From: M2408 sp046303515
GTDB taxonomy: Bacteria > Bacteroidota > Bacteroidia > Flavobacteriales_D > Crocinitomicaceae
Direction: 5' to 3'
Assembly (NCBI GenBank): GCA_046303515.1
Contig: JBKCGI010000063.1
Span: 1 to 61,811, forward strand
DNA length: 61,811 nt
The notes under the pieces were generated by a model. It was not told the DNA's origin. It did no database searches and saw only the letters and a program-made list of their open reading frames with translations. This document shows, piece after piece, positions 51,107-60,376 of this stretch. Within the stretch, counting starts at the first letter, position 1. Each line of letters starts with the position of its first letter. Position numbers and translations under genes: made by a program.

Positions 51107-51123
51107 TTCGAAAAATTATTGAA

Positions 51124-52110
51124 ATGCGTCTGATTTTAGCAACACTTTTTAGCCTGTTTCTTCATGTTTCTTTTTCACAAGAGGAAACTTCTGTTTTATT
51201 TATTGGGAATAGTTTCACCTTTATGAATGAAATGCCAAAAATGTTTAAGCAAATTGCCGAGTCCAAAAATAAAAATGTACACGTGGATTATGTTGTGGAA
51301 GGTGGAAAAGATTTTCAATACCATTCCTTGCAAACAAAAACTTATGAAGCAATCAAATCTCGCAAGTGGGATTATGTGATTTTACAAGGACACAGCAATG
51401 AATTAACGCATCCTGTTTCTGTTGTAGATAAAAATTCTTTACCATTTGCAAAACAAATCATTGATTCTATAAAAAAGAATAATTCCTGTACACAAGTTTC
51501 TTTATATATGACATGGGGATATAAAAATGGAAATCCAAAATGGTCGGCAATTGCAACCTACGATTCGATGCAATACCGTATTAAAACTCAGTATTTGCGC
51601 TTTGCAGATTTATTAGATACACGCGTTTCACCGGTAGGAGAAGTTTGGAAAACGATTCGAACAAACTATCCTGGAATCAATTTATATGATCCTGATTTAT
51701 TTCACCCAAGTTATGTTGGTTCTTATTTGTCTGCTTGCACGCACTTTGCAACAATTTTTGGTGAAAGCCCTGTTAATAACACCGCTCCAATTTTAGTGGA
51801 AGAAGGAGTGAGACAAATAATTGAAATGAATGCAGCTCAAGTTGTACTTAACAATCTTGCTCAATGGCGTTATGTACCTAAAAAACAATTGAGTTCAGGT
51901 TTTGATTTAAACTTACAGAATGACTTTTTACAACTTCAAAATACAGCAAAAGATTACACTTGGATTTCGTGGGATTTTGGCGATGGAAATACTACAGCTG
52001 AGGAAAATCCAAATCATTGTTATTCAGAAAAAGGTTTATTTACAGTGACACAAACCATTTCAAATGCTTGTAAAGAAATAAAATTGATGAAACAAATTGT
52101 TATTGAATAA
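51124..52110 (+). CDS. Exported SGNH-hydrolase-like protein with PKD domain
   Basis: The 328-residue protein starts at the ATG at 51124, giving a signal peptide MRLILATLFSLFLHVSFSQ; 34 codons upstream in the same frame look noncoding. The hydrolase domain has GNSFTF (Ser nucleophile), WDYVILQGHSNE, and DLFHPSYVGSYL with the Asp-x-x-His pair. This is like the DUF4886/SGNH esterase group. The C-terminus is a PKD domain (WISWDFGDGNTTAEENPNHCYSE). Likely a surface or periplasmic esterase acting on a carbohydrate or lipid ester. Its end overlaps the convergent FG-GAP gene by 11 bases. Confidence 0.78.
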   Translation: MRLILATLFSLFLHVSFSQEETSVLFIGNSFTFMNEMPKMFKQIAESKNKNVHVDYVVEGGKDFQYHSLQTKTYEAIKSRKWDYVILQGHSNELTHPVSVVDKNSLPFAKQIIDSIKKNNSCTQVSLYMTWGYKNGNPKWSAIATYDSMQYRIKTQYLRFADLLDTRVSPVGEVWKTIRTNYPGINLYDPDLFHPSYVGSYLSACTHFATIFGESPVNNTAPILVEEGVRQIIEMNAAQVVLNNLAQWRYVPKKQLSSGFDLNLQNDFLQLQNTAKDYTWISWDFGDGNTTAEENPNHCYSEKGLFTVTQTISNACKEIKLMKQIVIE

Positions 52111-54373
52111 TTATCAATTTTTGATTTGCAACCAAATTTGAATTTTCACTTTTCATCTGAATAACATAAGCCCCCGATTTTAAATCAGAAATATCTATTT
52201 TTTCATTGGTAAAAGTGTTTGTCTGAAATACTAAATCACCAAAGAAAGAATAAATTTTCAAGCTCAATTCTTCCATTTTTTCATATTGAATGACAATTTC
52301 ATTTTTGGCAGGATTTGGTATAACTTTTAAATTAGCTTCTTTTTCGCTTTCTTCAAAACCTAAGGAACCATTTAAATTGTGTTCCAAATGATACAATCCA
52401 CCTAAATCTCCTCCGACAAATAAATCTAAATTCCCATCGCTATCAATATCGTTTACATAACAGGAACTGAATAATTCAACATCGATTCCTTTGTAAGCTG
52501 CGGAAATCAAGTTAAATGTATCTCCTTGGTTTAGATTTCCTTCAATATCATCGTAAAAACGCAATTTTCCGTCAAACCCGCCTAATAATAAGCGAATCGT
52601 ATCTTGATATTTAAAAAAATGAGGAGCAGTGTATCCATCTGGACTTAAAGTCGCCAAATCGATTCCTCCAAGCGTGTCGTTAAACAATTCAAAGGACGGA
52701 CTAGTTGCACTTCCAATATTTTGATAATATTTGATTTCCCCAGTTTTGTTTCCTAATAGTAAATCCAATAATCCATCTTCATTTAAATCAAACAATTGAG
52801 GAAAAGCATAATAATCAGTTGAAATTGGATTTCCAAAATTATCGGCATAAGATAAAACTGGTGAAGCAAAATTCATCGGATTGCTCGCTCCAGCAATATT
52901 TTCCTTAAAAATTAATGTCCCATTTTCCAAACCTAAAAACAAGTCTTGATCTCCGTCTGAATCAACATCTCCAAAAGCGGGAACAGTTCTGTAGCCATAA
53001 TTTTCCAGTGTTAAATTTTGAAAATCAGATTCAACAAAAGTAAAAAATGGTTGGTTGTTTGTACCTGTATTTCTGTAATTGTAAATAACACTTTCCTTTA
53101 ATAGTGGTTCCTTGTAACGGTAAAAATCACCAACTAATAAATCTTGCAAACCATCACCATTTTGGTCGACAAAAACAGGTATTGAACCAGTTCCAACATC
53201 AATCATTTCTTCTTGCAAAAAACTATTCGTTCGATAAGAAAAATTTGGCAATTGATTTGATCCTAAATTCTTGTAAAACAAAATACTTCTTTGATTTTCA
53301 GAAATACTTTTTGCACTCGGGCAAACGATTAAATCTTTTACACTGTCAAAATCAACATCTACATAAAACGCAGCTGGGAAAATTGAAATATCGACAGGAG
53401 TTGTGTTACTTGGAAAATTTTGATCCACACTAATCATAGCAGAATTTGAATTCGGTGTTGTTCCACCATTTACAAGCAACAAAAGATTATGTAAATTCAC
53501 ATCACCAATTACTAAATCTAAAACTCCCGAATCATCAACATCCAAAGCCAAAATTGTAGACCCTGCATGCCTAGTTAAATTTTCCGCTCCCTTGGTATTT
53601 AGTTCTGAAAAGTTGTCATTTTGATGCAATTGTGGATTAGGAACATTTCCAGCTCCACAAGGCAAATCAGTTGGGTTTAGAATGATTTCACTCGTGATCG
53701 CATCTTCCGTAAATTTTCCCCAGCATTGATTTTTTAATATAAAAATTAAAGAATCTGAATGCCCATACAATTCTTGACTTTGATTCTGGTGATACTCCAT
53801 TCGATCGCCACCAATATTAAAGGTCAAAATGTCAATATCATTGTCAAAATCTACATCTATGTAGGCTGGAATATCGCCTGCGCTTACATATAAATTCGTA
53901 TAACTTCCATCGTAATCTGAATAAATCAAATCCGTGATTAATTGCCAACTTAAACCAGAAATAGAATTCCCTGTGTTTTTATAAACTTTTACTCCACCGA
54001 TTCCGTAACAAAAAATGTCGTTTTTTCCATCAAAATCATAATCTAAAAGTGCTACTCTGTTTTTCATTCCATCTGGAAAAAAAGATTTAGCATTTTTAAC
54101 TTGTCGGTATTTTTGTGTGCCATTATCATTTATCTGTTCCAATAAACGAATATTATCTTTACTTCTATCGAAAATAAAAAGATCCATATCGCCATCGAAA
54201 TCAAAATCAATGTCTGAAAATTGACAATAATTTAATCCTCCAGACCAAGCAAAATCAAGATTGTTTGCTCCAATTTTAACTGGGATAGAATCGTTATAGT
54301 CAAAATTAAATTGCGCCCAAATAAAGTTTGAGGAAAAAATTAAGCAACAATATATTAGAATTTTATTTTTCAA
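52100..54373 (-). CDS. Secreted FG-GAP/VCBS repeat protein with T9SS type A tail
   Basis: This 757-residue protein has a signal peptide (MKNKILIYCCLIFSSNFIWAQ) and about nine repeats with a calcium-binding style DxDxDGxxDL: DFDFDGDMDLF, DVDSDGDQDLFLG, DIDSDGNLDLFVGG and others. Such repeats fold as a beta-propeller and often bind surfaces or sugars. The C-terminus NPAKNEIVIQY...LSLKIYSFFGDLVFQ...SGAYVIQMKS is a T9SS type A sorting domain, so the protein should be exported across the outer membrane. The only start is TTG at 54373; an in-frame TAA lies four codons upstream and no ATG lies between. Confidence 0.88.
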   Translation of the reverse strand: MKNKILIYCCLIFSSNFIWAQFNFDYNDSIPVKIGANNLDFAWSGGLNYCQFSDIDFDFDGDMDLFIFDRSKDNIRLLEQINDNGTQKYRQVKNAKSFFPDGMKNRVALLDYDFDGKNDIFCYGIGGVKVYKNTGNSISGLSWQLITDLIYSDYDGSYTNLYVSAGDIPAYIDVDFDNDIDILTFNIGGDRMEYHQNQSQELYGHSDSLIFILKNQCWGKFTEDAITSEIILNPTDLPCGAGNVPNPQLHQNDNFSELNTKGAENLTRHAGSTILALDVDDSGVLDLVIGDVNLHNLLLLVNGGTTPNSNSAMISVDQNFPSNTTPVDISIFPAAFYVDVDFDSVKDLIVCPSAKSISENQRSILFYKNLGSNQLPNFSYRTNSFLQEEMIDVGTGSIPVFVDQNGDGLQDLLVGDFYRYKEPLLKESVIYNYRNTGTNNQPFFTFVESDFQNLTLENYGYRTVPAFGDVDSDGDQDLFLGLENGTLIFKENIAGASNPMNFASPVLSYADNFGNPISTDYYAFPQLFDLNEDGLLDLLLGNKTGEIKYYQNIGSATSPSFELFNDTLGGIDLATLSPDGYTAPHFFKYQDTIRLLLGGFDGKLRFYDDIEGNLNQGDTFNLISAAYKGIDVELFSSCYVNDIDSDGNLDLFVGGDLGGLYHLEHNLNGSLGFEESEKEANLKVIPNPAKNEIVIQYEKMEELSLKIYSFFGDLVFQTNTFTNEKIDISDLKSGAYVIQMKSENSNLVANQKLIIIQ

Positions 54374-54416
54374 AATAATGTTTTAATTAATAACGAAAAT
54401 AAAAGTAAATGGTTTA

Positions 54417-55181
54417 CTATAAAACCAAATCAATTCCAACTGGACAATGGTCAGAGCCCATTATTTCATTTAGAATAAAGGAATCTTTAACCTTTGGTAA
54501 AAATGATTTTGATGTTAAGAAATAATCAATTCTCCAACCCACGTTCTTCTGTCTTGCTCCAGCACGGTAACTCCACCAGGAATATTTCACTACTTCTGGG
54601 TAGAAATGTCTGAATGTATCAACTAAATCTTCATTGTGAAAATTATCCATTCCATCAATTTCTTCCTGCATATAGCCTGCAGATTTATTATAATTCGGCT
54701 TCGGATTTTTTAAATCGATTGCTTTGTGCGCCACATTAAAATCGCCACAAACAACAACTGGTTTTTTTGCTTCTAATTTTTTCAAATAAATTAAAAAATC
54801 ACTGTCCCATGTTTGACGGTAATCTAATCTAGCCAATTCACTTCCAGAGTTCGGCACATAAACTGTTACTAAATAAAATTGCTCATATTCAGCACAAATT
54901 ACTCTTCCTTCGTTATCGTGTTCAGCAACTCCCATGTCGAAAACAACAGACAGCGGCTTAATCTTAGAAAAAATTGCTGTTCCAGAATATCCTTTGCGTT
55001 CAGCTTCATTGGCATACACATGGTATTCTTTCAAATCTTTCATCACCTCAAAAACTTGTTCGACTGTTGCCTTAGTTTCTTGCAAACACAATACGTCGGC
55101 GTTCATTAATTTTACGTCGTCGTAAAAAGTTTTTTGAGAAATTGCGCGAATTCCATTTACGTTAAAAGAGATTAATTTCAT
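54417..55181 (-). CDS. xth: Exodeoxyribonuclease III (AP endonuclease)
   Basis: This 254-residue enzyme cleaves DNA at abasic sites and removes 3' blocks in base-excision repair. Catalytic segments are NVNGIRA (Asn), LQETKA (metal-binding Glu), GDFNVAH (Asp, Asn) and GSDHCPVGIDL (Asp, His pair). I used the ATG at 55181 (MKLISFNVNGIRA); a TTG two codons upstream is not needed. A -7 promoter element lies about 17 bases before. It is divergent from the dihydrolipoyl dehydrogenase gene. Confidence 0.96.
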   Translation of the reverse strand: MKLISFNVNGIRAISQKTFYDDVKLMNADVLCLQETKATVEQVFEVMKDLKEYHVYANEAERKGYSGTAIFSKIKPLSVVFDMGVAEHDNEGRVICAEYEQFYLVTVYVPNSGSELARLDYRQTWDSDFLIYLKKLEAKKPVVVCGDFNVAHKAIDLKNPKPNYNKSAGYMQEEIDGMDNFHNEDLVDTFRHFYPEVVKYSWWSYRAGARQKNVGWRIDYFLTSKSFLPKVKDSFILNEIMGSDHCPVGIDLVL

Positions 55182-55197
55182 GTACAAATAATTTTAA

Positions 55198-55205
55198 CAA
55201 AAATA
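55198..55205 (-). promoter_or_regulatory. Candidate -7 element of xth
   Basis: TATTTTTG on the minus strand matches TAnnTTTG, 17 bases before the xth ATG. No -33 TTG at 19-20 bases is visible. Confidence 0.4.
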
Positions 55206-55322
55206 AAAAATATATTCAAACCGAATTTTTAATACTAATATTTTTAGCTAAAAAAGCTCCATTTGAATTGTCAATCATTTCAAAAATATAATTATCTTCG
55301 CATCTTTAAATTAAAGACAGAT

Positions 55323-56714
55323 ATGAATTACGACATTATAGTTATTGGAAGTGGACCAGGTGGATACGTTACTGCAATCCGTGCTTCTCAATTAGGTTTG
55401 AAAACTGCGATTGTAGAAAAAGAATCTTTAGGTGGAATTTGTTTAAATTGGGGATGTATTCCTACAAAAGCATTGTTAAAAAGTGCTAATGTTTATGAAT
55501 ATTTGACTCATGCTGCAGATTACGGAATCACTGTTAAAGGAGGTGAGGCTGATTTTGCAAAAATAATTGAAAGAAGCCGTGGTGTTGCTAATGGAATGTC
55601 TGCTGGTATTCAGTTTTTGATGAAAAAAAATAAAATTGATGTCATCAAAGGTCATGGAACAGTTCAAGCTGGAAAAAAAGTTGAAGTAACTGCTGAAGAT
55701 GGAACAAAAACTGTTTTCACTGCTGATAAAGGAATTATTTTAGCAACTGGTGCTCGTTCTCGTAAATTGCCAAATTTACCGCAAGATGGTAAAAAAATAA
55801 TTGGTTACCGTGAAGCGATGAGTTTACCAAGTCAACCAAAAAAATTAGTTGTTGTTGGATCTGGAGCAATTGGAATTGAATTTGCTTATTTCTATAATGC
55901 AATTGGAACTGAAGTTACTGTTGTTGAATTTATGCCAAACATCGTTCCTGTTGAAGACGAAGAAGTATCAAAACAATTAGAGAAATCTTTGAAAAAAGCT
56001 GGAATTAACATCATGACAAATGCTTCTGTTGAATCTGTAGATACTTCAGGAAAAGGATGTGTTGTTTCTATCAAAACAGCTAAAGGAGAAGAAAAAATCG
56101 AATGTGATGTTGTATTATCCGCAGTTGGAATCGAAACGAATTTAGAAAATTTAGGCTTAGAAACAGTTGGGATTGCAACGGACAAAGGAAAAGTTTTAAT
56201 AAACGAATATTACCAAACAAACATCCCTGGATATTACGCTATTGGCGATATCGTTCCAGGACCAGCTTTGGCTCACGTAGCATCTGCTGAAGGAATTATT
56301 TGTGTTGAACAAATTGCAGGACATCATCCAGAACCATTGGATTATGGAAATATCCCAGGTTGTACTTATTGCTCTCCAGAAGTTGCATCAGTTGGTTTAA
56401 CTGAGAAAGCTTGTAAAGAAAAAGGATTAGATATTAAAATTGGTAAATTCCCTTTCTCTGCATCAGGAAAAGCGAGTGCTGCTGGTGCAAAAGATGGTTT
56501 CGTGAAATTGATTTTCGATGCTAAATATGGTGAATTATTAGGAGCACACATGATTGGTGCAAACGTAACAGAAATGATTGCTGAAATTGTTGCTATCCGT
56601 AAATTGGAAGTTACAGGTGAGGCTTTAATTAAAACTGTTCACCCTCACCCAACGATGTCTGAAGCAATTATGGAAGCTGCAGCCGCTGCATATGGTGAAG
56701 TAATCCACTTGTAA
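55323..56714 (+). CDS. lpdA: Dihydrolipoyl dehydrogenase (E3)
   Basis: E3 reoxidises dihydrolipoamide in the pyruvate and 2-oxoglutarate dehydrogenase complexes and the glycine cleavage system, passing electrons to NAD. The 463-residue protein starts at the ATG at 55323 (MNYDIIVIGSGPGGYVTAIRA, FAD-binding); twenty codons upstream are not part of it. The active disulfide is GGICLNWGCIPTK (Cys40, Cys45). The NAD fold is VVGSGAIGIEFAYFYNAIGTEVTVVE, split by its glycines. The C-terminal HPHPTMSEAI carries the catalytic His-Glu of the partner subunit. It stands alone, with a strong terminator after it. Confidence 0.97.
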   Translation: MNYDIIVIGSGPGGYVTAIRASQLGLKTAIVEKESLGGICLNWGCIPTKALLKSANVYEYLTHAADYGITVKGGEADFAKIIERSRGVANGMSAGIQFLMKKNKIDVIKGHGTVQAGKKVEVTAEDGTKTVFTADKGIILATGARSRKLPNLPQDGKKIIGYREAMSLPSQPKKLVVVGSGAIGIEFAYFYNAIGTEVTVVEFMPNIVPVEDEEVSKQLEKSLKKAGINIMTNASVESVDTSGKGCVVSIKTAKGEEKIECDVVLSAVGIETNLENLGLETVGIATDKGKVLINEYYQTNIPGYYAIGDIVPGPALAHVASAEGIICVEQIAGHHPEPLDYGNIPGCTYCSPEVASVGLTEKACKEKGLDIKIGKFPFSASGKASAAGAKDGFVKLIFDAKYGELLGAHMIGANVTEMIAEIVAIRKLEVTGEALIKTVHPHPTMSEAIMEAAAAAYGEVIHL

Positions 56715-56737
56715 GATTTCAAAAATAAAAATAATGG

Positions 56738-56771
56738 AAACGCTTATCAGAAATGGTAGGCGTTTTTTTTT
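56738..56771 (+). terminator. Intrinsic terminator of lpdA
   Basis: AAACGCTTATC (56738-56748), loop AGAAAT, GGTAGGCGTTT (56755-56765) form an 11-base stem (two G-U pairs), overlapping a run of nine T. It lies 24 bases after the stop codon. Confidence 0.9.
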
Positions 56772-56803
56772 ATTAGCTTTACTGCTTAAAATAACAAATT
56801 ATC

Positions 56804-57697
56804 ATGAAAAAAATTCTAGGTTTAAACTTTATCGCTCTGTCAATATTTATTTTAAGTTCATGCCATACAAGTAAAAAAGTTGTGACAGAAAACCCAAATA
56901 GCAAACCAATTGATGAAACTCCGCTGGTAGGAAATGATGCTGATGAACATGGATGTAAAAACTCAGCTGGTTACACTTGGTCTATATTGAAAAATGAATG
57001 CGTTCGTATTTTTGAGGCGGGAAGTTCATTTATTTCAGTTGATAAAAGTCAATCTCTTGGCGCATTTGTGATCATCTCTTCTGATAATAAACAAACTGAA
57101 ATTTTCTTGCCAACTTCAAAAACATCACTTATACTGCAGGCTTCTTCGAAATATAATGCAACAGGCGAAAAGGTCCTTTTTGAAAACAATTCTGAAAAAT
57201 TATCAATTTCACAAGGTCCAAATTCATTTCAGATACAGCAAAATGGTGTAAGTGTTTTTACTCAAATATATGCTAGTGATTACGGCCTAGGTATACAATT
57301 TAGTTCTTGGACTCCAGAAACTCCTATCGTTGGGAATGATACTGACGAATATGGATGTAAAGCTTCAGCTGGATTTAGCTGGTCTCAACTAAAAAATAGT
57401 TGTGTTAGAATTTGGGAAACAGGTAGTTCTTTTATTTCAATCAACACGAATGAAACAAGTGCCGCATATGTAATTCTTTCAGATGACTTAAAGCGCGCGG
57501 AAGTTTATGTTCCTACTCAAAAAAAATCAATACTTTTAGAAAAAGCAATCAATTCTGACAAAACAATTATTTTTGAAAATAAAACTGAAAACATTGAAAT
57601 CATTCAAACTAAAACGCACTTTACAATTCGAATCAATAAAAAAGAACTTTATCAGCAGATATATTCTAAAGAACTTGGTTTGGGTGTAAAATTTTAA
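56804..57697 (+). CDS. Lipoprotein with a tandemly duplicated domain
   Basis: The 297-residue lipoprotein (signal ending LSSCHTSKK, Cys20) contains two copies of a domain of about 125 residues. Copy 1 begins PLVGNDADEHGCKNSAGYTWS and copy 2 PIVGNDTDEYGCKASAGFSWS. Each continues with KNxCVRIxExGSSFIS and ends with Y(A/S)xxxGLGxxF. The cysteine pair in each (GCK and CVRI) could form a disulfide. The Gly-Cys-x-x-Ser-Ala-Gly-Tyr-x-Trp motif occurs in bacterial lipoproteins that I cannot name further. Function unknown. Two genes follow on the same strand with short gaps. Confidence 0.75.
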   Translation: MKKILGLNFIALSIFILSSCHTSKKVVTENPNSKPIDETPLVGNDADEHGCKNSAGYTWSILKNECVRIFEAGSSFISVDKSQSLGAFVIISSDNKQTEIFLPTSKTSLILQASSKYNATGEKVLFENNSEKLSISQGPNSFQIQQNGVSVFTQIYASDYGLGIQFSSWTPETPIVGNDTDEYGCKASAGFSWSQLKNSCVRIWETGSSFISINTNETSAAYVILSDDLKRAEVYVPTQKKSILLEKAINSDKTIIFENKTENIEIIQTKTHFTIRINKKELYQQIYSKELGLGVKF

Positions 57698-57707
57698 GAG
57701 GCAAATT

Positions 57708-58667
57708 ATGAAAAAAATTTTAGTAGTTTTATTTATTTTAAATTCTGTAGTTGTATTCAATCAAAAATTAAACAATTTAGTTTATTCGACAAAAATTACG
57801 ACCATTAGTTATTTCAATAAAAATGACTTTAAGAAGTATCGCGTTCAGCAATCTCAATCTGTAAAAAAAGACGACAAACCAGCTGAAATTTCAAAAACTG
57901 AATATGATATGTCAATTAAAGTAGTCGATAGTACCGAAACTTCATACAAATTTGAATTAATCTATTCTAATTATTTATTACCTCCAACAACGCAGGAATT
58001 TGAGAAGGAATTAATGACTTGTTTTAAGGACATCAAAATCATTTATACTACAAATGAAAATGGAGAATTTAATAAAATTGAAAATATTCCTGAAATAAAA
58101 GCAGCTACGCTTAAAATGCTGGATCTAATTAAGAAAAAATTTACTTCTAAATTAAAAACAGAGGAAGAAAAAGCACAGTTCAACTTTGCATTTTTAGGTT
58201 TTGATGCGGTGTTGAATGATGATGAAAATATTGAAAGTCTATTTATTGAAGATATTCTTTTCTTACACGGTATGTATGGAATTGAGTTGAAATTAAATGA
58301 GGATGAAGTATTTGATATTGAATTTGCTGCTTTAGGAGATGTAACTGTTAAAGGCACGGCCACTGCAACACTTAAGGACATTAATAAGGAAACAAAAGTT
58401 GCTAAATTTGTGGTTAACGAAAAAGCAAATGATGGAGAATTAAAAAATCACTTGGAAAGCATGTTTAAAAGTCTCTTTGGACATGTAAAAGAAGGAGAGT
58501 TTGATGTTAAAAAATTCCAAGTTGATTCCAAAACAAATCAAGTTTATTTCATGTTCTTAGATTCTGGATGGATGAAAAAGGTACTATCAACCACAACTCA
58601 AACGATCAATTACGAAGAGCGAAAAATTAAAAAAGTTATTTCCAAAGAATATACTTTAACGAATTAA
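57708..58667 (+). CDS. Exported protein of unknown function
   Basis: This 319-residue protein has a signal peptide (MKKILVVLFILNSVVVFNQ) and a polar alpha/beta body rich in Lys and Asp. It contains YKFELIYSNYLLPPTTQEFEK (split), FGHVKEGEFDVKKFQVDSK and a late TTQTINYEERKIKKVISK. The style, with repeated 'TATLKDINKETKVAKFVVN', recalls exported beta-rich proteins of Bacteroidota, but I recognise no family. It lies 10 bases after the duplicated-domain lipoprotein and 4 bases before the methyltransferase, so the three are probably cotranscribed. Confidence 0.6.
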   Translation: MKKILVVLFILNSVVVFNQKLNNLVYSTKITTISYFNKNDFKKYRVQQSQSVKKDDKPAEISKTEYDMSIKVVDSTETSYKFELIYSNYLLPPTTQEFEKELMTCFKDIKIIYTTNENGEFNKIENIPEIKAATLKMLDLIKKKFTSKLKTEEEKAQFNFAFLGFDAVLNDDENIESLFIEDILFLHGMYGIELKLNEDEVFDIEFAALGDVTVKGTATATLKDINKETKVAKFVVNEKANDGELKNHLESMFKSLFGHVKEGEFDVKKFQVDSKTNQVYFMFLDSGWMKKVLSTTTQTINYEERKIKKVISKEYTLTN

Positions 58668-58671
58668 AATC

Positions 58672-59469
58672 ATGCAAATCGACAAAGACTATATCTCAAT
58701 AAACAAAGCTTCTTGGAACAAAAGAACTGAAATTCATGTTAACTCTGAGTTTTATGATTTAGACTCCTTCAAATCTGGGAAATCATCCTTAAATTCAATA
58801 GAATTGGAATTGCTGGGAGATGTTTCTGGAAAAAAAATCTTACATCTACAGTGTCATTTTGGTCAAGATAGTCTTTCGCTTGCGAGATTAGGCGCTGAAG
58901 TCACGGGAGTTGATTTATCCGACAAAGCAATCGAAAAAGCAATTCATCTCACGCAAGAAATAGGACTAAATGCCAGCTTTATTTGCTGCGACATTTATGA
59001 TTTACCTAATCATTTAGATGAACAATTTGATATCGTTTTTACAAGTTACGGTACTATTGGCTGGTTGCCTGATTTAGATCAATGGGCGGCAGTTGTATCG
59101 CGATTTTTGAAGCCTCAAGGAAAATTTGTTTTTGTGGAATTTCACCCTGTAGTTTGGATGTTTGATGATTATTTCACTAATATTGAATATTCATATTTCA
59201 AGGAAGCACCAATCGAAACTACTGAAGAAAGTTACACGGACAAAAACAGTGAAGAAAAGGAAGATTTTGTAACTTGGAACCATGGTTTAGCAGAAGTTTT
59301 TTCAGCACTTTTGAAACAAGACATCCAGATTAATACTTTCCAAGAATACGATTATTCACCTTACAATTGTTTTAAAGAAACGTTGGAATTTGAAACTAAT
59401 AAGTTTAGAATTAAACATTTAGATGCTAAAATACCAATGGTTTATAGTTTAGTTGGTGAGAAAAAGTGA
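58672..59469 (+). CDS. Class I SAM-dependent methyltransferase
   Basis: This 265-residue protein has the Rossmann start GKKILHLQCHFGQDSLSLARLG (motif I of the 'LQCHFGQD' subtype), AEVTGVDLSDKAIEKA (acidic end of strand 2), ASFICCDIYDL and FDIVFTSYGTIGWL. The substrate is not readable; close relatives are often annotated only as methyltransferases. It ends the plus-strand run and faces the 5'-nucleotidase gene with one base between, without a visible terminator. Confidence 0.85.
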   Translation: MQIDKDYISINKASWNKRTEIHVNSEFYDLDSFKSGKSSLNSIELELLGDVSGKKILHLQCHFGQDSLSLARLGAEVTGVDLSDKAIEKAIHLTQEIGLNASFICCDIYDLPNHLDEQFDIVFTSYGTIGWLPDLDQWAAVVSRFLKPQGKFVFVEFHPVVWMFDDYFTNIEYSYFKEAPIETTEESYTDKNSEEKEDFVTWNHGLAEVFSALLKQDIQINTFQEYDYSPYNCFKETLEFETNKFRIKHLDAKIPMVYSLVGEKK

Positions 59470-59470
59470 A

Positions 59471-60376
59471 TTATTTTATCTCAATTATTTCTTTTTTCGT
59501 GAAAAACTTCTTTTCCACATCAAAATCAATTCGACCTAAATTCAAGCCAGCCCAACCTACTTGATTAATTAAGGTGATTTTTCCGTCTAAATTTAATTCT
59601 TGCGTTGGTTTTTCCAAAAAAGTATGTGTGTGACCACCAATAATCAAATCAATACCTTTGGTTTTTTTAGCCAAAACACGGTCTGAAACTTTATCACCAG
59701 GATGCTCATAGCCCAAATGAGACAAGCAAATAATTAAATCGCATTTTTCATCTTGCAATTTCGTCACCATATCTTGCGCTCTTTCGATTGGATTTTGGTA
59801 AACTGTTTCGCCAAATAATTTATCAGGAACAAGACCTTTTAACTCCACTCCTATTCCAAAAACTCCGATTTTGAGGTTCCCCTTTCTGAAAATTTTGTAT
59901 GCTTCAGTTTGTCCGTCAATTGGAGTGTTTTTAAAATCGTAATTGGAACATAAAAAAGGGAAAGTTGCATGCTTTTTTGCATTCACAAAACCTTCCATTC
60001 CACCATCAAAATCATGATTTCCCATGGTACCAGCATCGTAACCGATTTTCGACATGACTTTCATTTCCAATTCCCCACCAAATCGGTTGAAATAAGGTGT
60101 TCCTTGAAAAATATCTCCAGCATCCAAAACTAGCACATTTTTTTCTTCCAAACGGATTTGTTGGACCATATCGAAACGCTTAGCTACTCCACCCATCCCT
60201 GGGAATTTAGCATGGTTTGATGGGAAAGGGTCAATGTTTGAATGCGTATCATTGGTATGTAAAATAGTCAAAGTCTCCTTCTTAGACAGCGCATTTTGTC
60301 CAAAAACAGATGGGCTAATTGCGACAGCTGTAGTCGTGAGAATCGTTTTTTGAATAAAATCTCTTCTTTTCATCAT
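59471..60376 (-). CDS. 5'-nucleotidase, metallophosphatase domain (stand-alone)
   Basis: This 301-residue protein begins with a Tat-type signal (KRRDFIQKTILTTTAVAISP). The metallophosphatase domain shows all five metal-site blocks: ILHTNDTHSN, LDAGDIFQGT, GNHDFDGG, ICLSHLGYEH and GGHTHTF. It should hydrolyse nucleotides or sugar-phosphate diesters in the periplasm. The usual C-terminal substrate domain is missing; it is encoded by the upstream gene, which overlaps by 4 bases (ATGA). A split pair of this kind is common in Flavobacteriales. Confidence 0.9.
   Translation of the reverse strand: MMKRRDFIQKTILTTTAVAISPSVFGQNALSKKETLTILHTNDTHSNIDPFPSNHAKFPGMGGVAKRFDMVQQIRLEEKNVLVLDAGDIFQGTPYFNRFGGELEMKVMSKIGYDAGTMGNHDFDGGMEGFVNAKKHATFPFLCSNYDFKNTPIDGQTEAYKIFRKGNLKIGVFGIGVELKGLVPDKLFGETVYQNPIERAQDMVTKLQDEKCDLIICLSHLGYEHPGDKVSDRVLAKKTKGIDLIIGGHTHTFLEKPTQELNLDGKITLINQVGWAGLNLGRIDFDVEKKFFTKKEIIEIK

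Larger units (their letters stand above)
50678..51123. other. Noncoding gap of about 446 bases
   Basis: This is the longest gene-free stretch in the window, between the divergent RRM gene and the SGNH esterase. It holds the promoter of the RRM gene (50707-50734), a -7 element for the esterase (51099-51106), a TCTCTT/AAGAGA stem (about 50908-50928) and a weak palindrome near 50996-51009. I see no tRNA, rRNA or convincing ORF. A small RNA is possible but cannot be shown by reading. Confidence 0.6.

Noticed and set aside
51022..51123. Longer start for the SGNH-PKD protein
   Set aside because: The extra 34 residues precede a perfect signal peptide and contain the -7 promoter element, so they are most likely not translated.
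55263..55322. Upstream extension of lpdA by 20 codons
   Set aside because: The family begins at MNYDIIVIGSGPGG; the extension is not conserved and overlaps the probable promoter region.
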